Positions 63,801-64,000 of a DNA stretch of 64,000 bases are shown here, in pieces. The notes beneath the pieces are model-generated. The model did not search any database. It was not told where the DNA came from and was given only the letters and a program-made list of their open reading frames with translations. The stretch is from NCBI RefSeq assembly GCF_027942865.1, contig NC_134526.1, positions 10,324,284 through 10,388,283 on the forward strand, written 5' to 3'. Every line of letters starts with the position of its first letter. The stretch's first letter is position 1. The stretch comes from Odontesthes bonariensis. Its lineage: Eukaryota > Chordata > Actinopteri > Atheriniformes > Atherinopsidae. A program made the position numbers and the translations under genes.

Positions 63801-63964
63801 ACTGAGTTTTTGTATACCTATGTTATAATTTTGACTACATACATCAGTATTTTCAGTTTAATTTAACTTTGAAAAGAGTTTAAATGACACATCTGCAATA
63901 TAAGAAAATATTAACAAAAACAAAAATTTACATTTCTTGTGAAAAAGAAAAATAGGTTTTAAAT

Positions 63965-64000
63965 CATCCATCCATCCATTTTCTATACCCGCTTAATCAG
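63965..64000 (-). mobile_element. 3' tail of a minus-strand LINE (RTE/Rex3-like), cut by window end
   Basis: Repeated CATC followed by CATTTTCTATACCCGCTTAA is the reverse complement of a LINE 3' end that finishes in a GATG tail, the same tail type as at 27685-27930. Only the tail is inside the window. Confidence 0.6.

Noticed and set aside
1-64000. CRISPR arrays, operons, Shine-Dalgarno sites, integrated viral genes
   Set aside because: None seen. The window is intron-rich vertebrate DNA, and the only reverse-transcriptase traces are non-LTR LINE remnants.

Overview
The window is vertebrate nuclear DNA and almost certainly comes from a ray-finned (teleost) fish. Every gene is split by GT-AG introns, coding density is low, and base composition is AT-rich. 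The interspersed repeats are of fish type: a Rex3/RTE-like LINE 3' end with a GATG tail, a hAT-like transposon remnant and a foldback MITE. Five protein-coding genes can be read exon by exon. Summed exon lengths give an open frame for all five; the first lacks only its 5' exon.

Layout. (1) 393-11343, + strand: atp6v0a1, the membrane a1 subunit of the V-ATPase. Twenty exons are visible, and the first coding exon lies left of the window. A hAT-like remnant sits in the intron before the exon at 3589, and an 18-nt microexon lies at 8721-8738. (2) 12.1-23.5 kb: no gene recognised; it holds dispersed and locally duplicated repeats. (3) 24889-35045, - strand: a DAP-kinase-family kinase closest to STK17A (DRAK1), seven coding exons, 370 aa, with a LINE fragment in one intron. 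(4) 35.0-53.8 kb: about 18.8 kb without a recognisable gene, between the 5' ends of the kinase and hsd17b1. (5) 53836-55725, + strand: hsd17b1 (estradiol 17-beta-dehydrogenase 1), six exons, 290 aa. (6) 57964-61224, + strand: a COQ10-family coenzyme Q-binding START protein, five exons, about 245 aa. Its last intron holds an almost perfect 0.92-kb inverted repeat flanked by TTAA. (7) 62557-63427, + strand: a secreted C1q-domain protein, three exons, 225 aa, with a TATA box. The window ends in the 3' tail of a minus-strand LINE.

The genes are not a functional operon. They are conserved-synteny neighbours: ATP6V0A1 and HSD17B1 are also close together on human 17q21. The kinase and COQ10 paralogues known to me in human map to other HOX-linked chromosomes. 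This suggests that the fish locus keeps HOXB-linked whole-genome-duplication copies that mammals lost (inference). I saw no CRISPR array, prokaryotic operon or clear non-coding RNA gene. The most unusual structures are the long foldback hairpin in the coq10 intron and the transposon that ends 18 nt before an atp6v0a1 splice acceptor.
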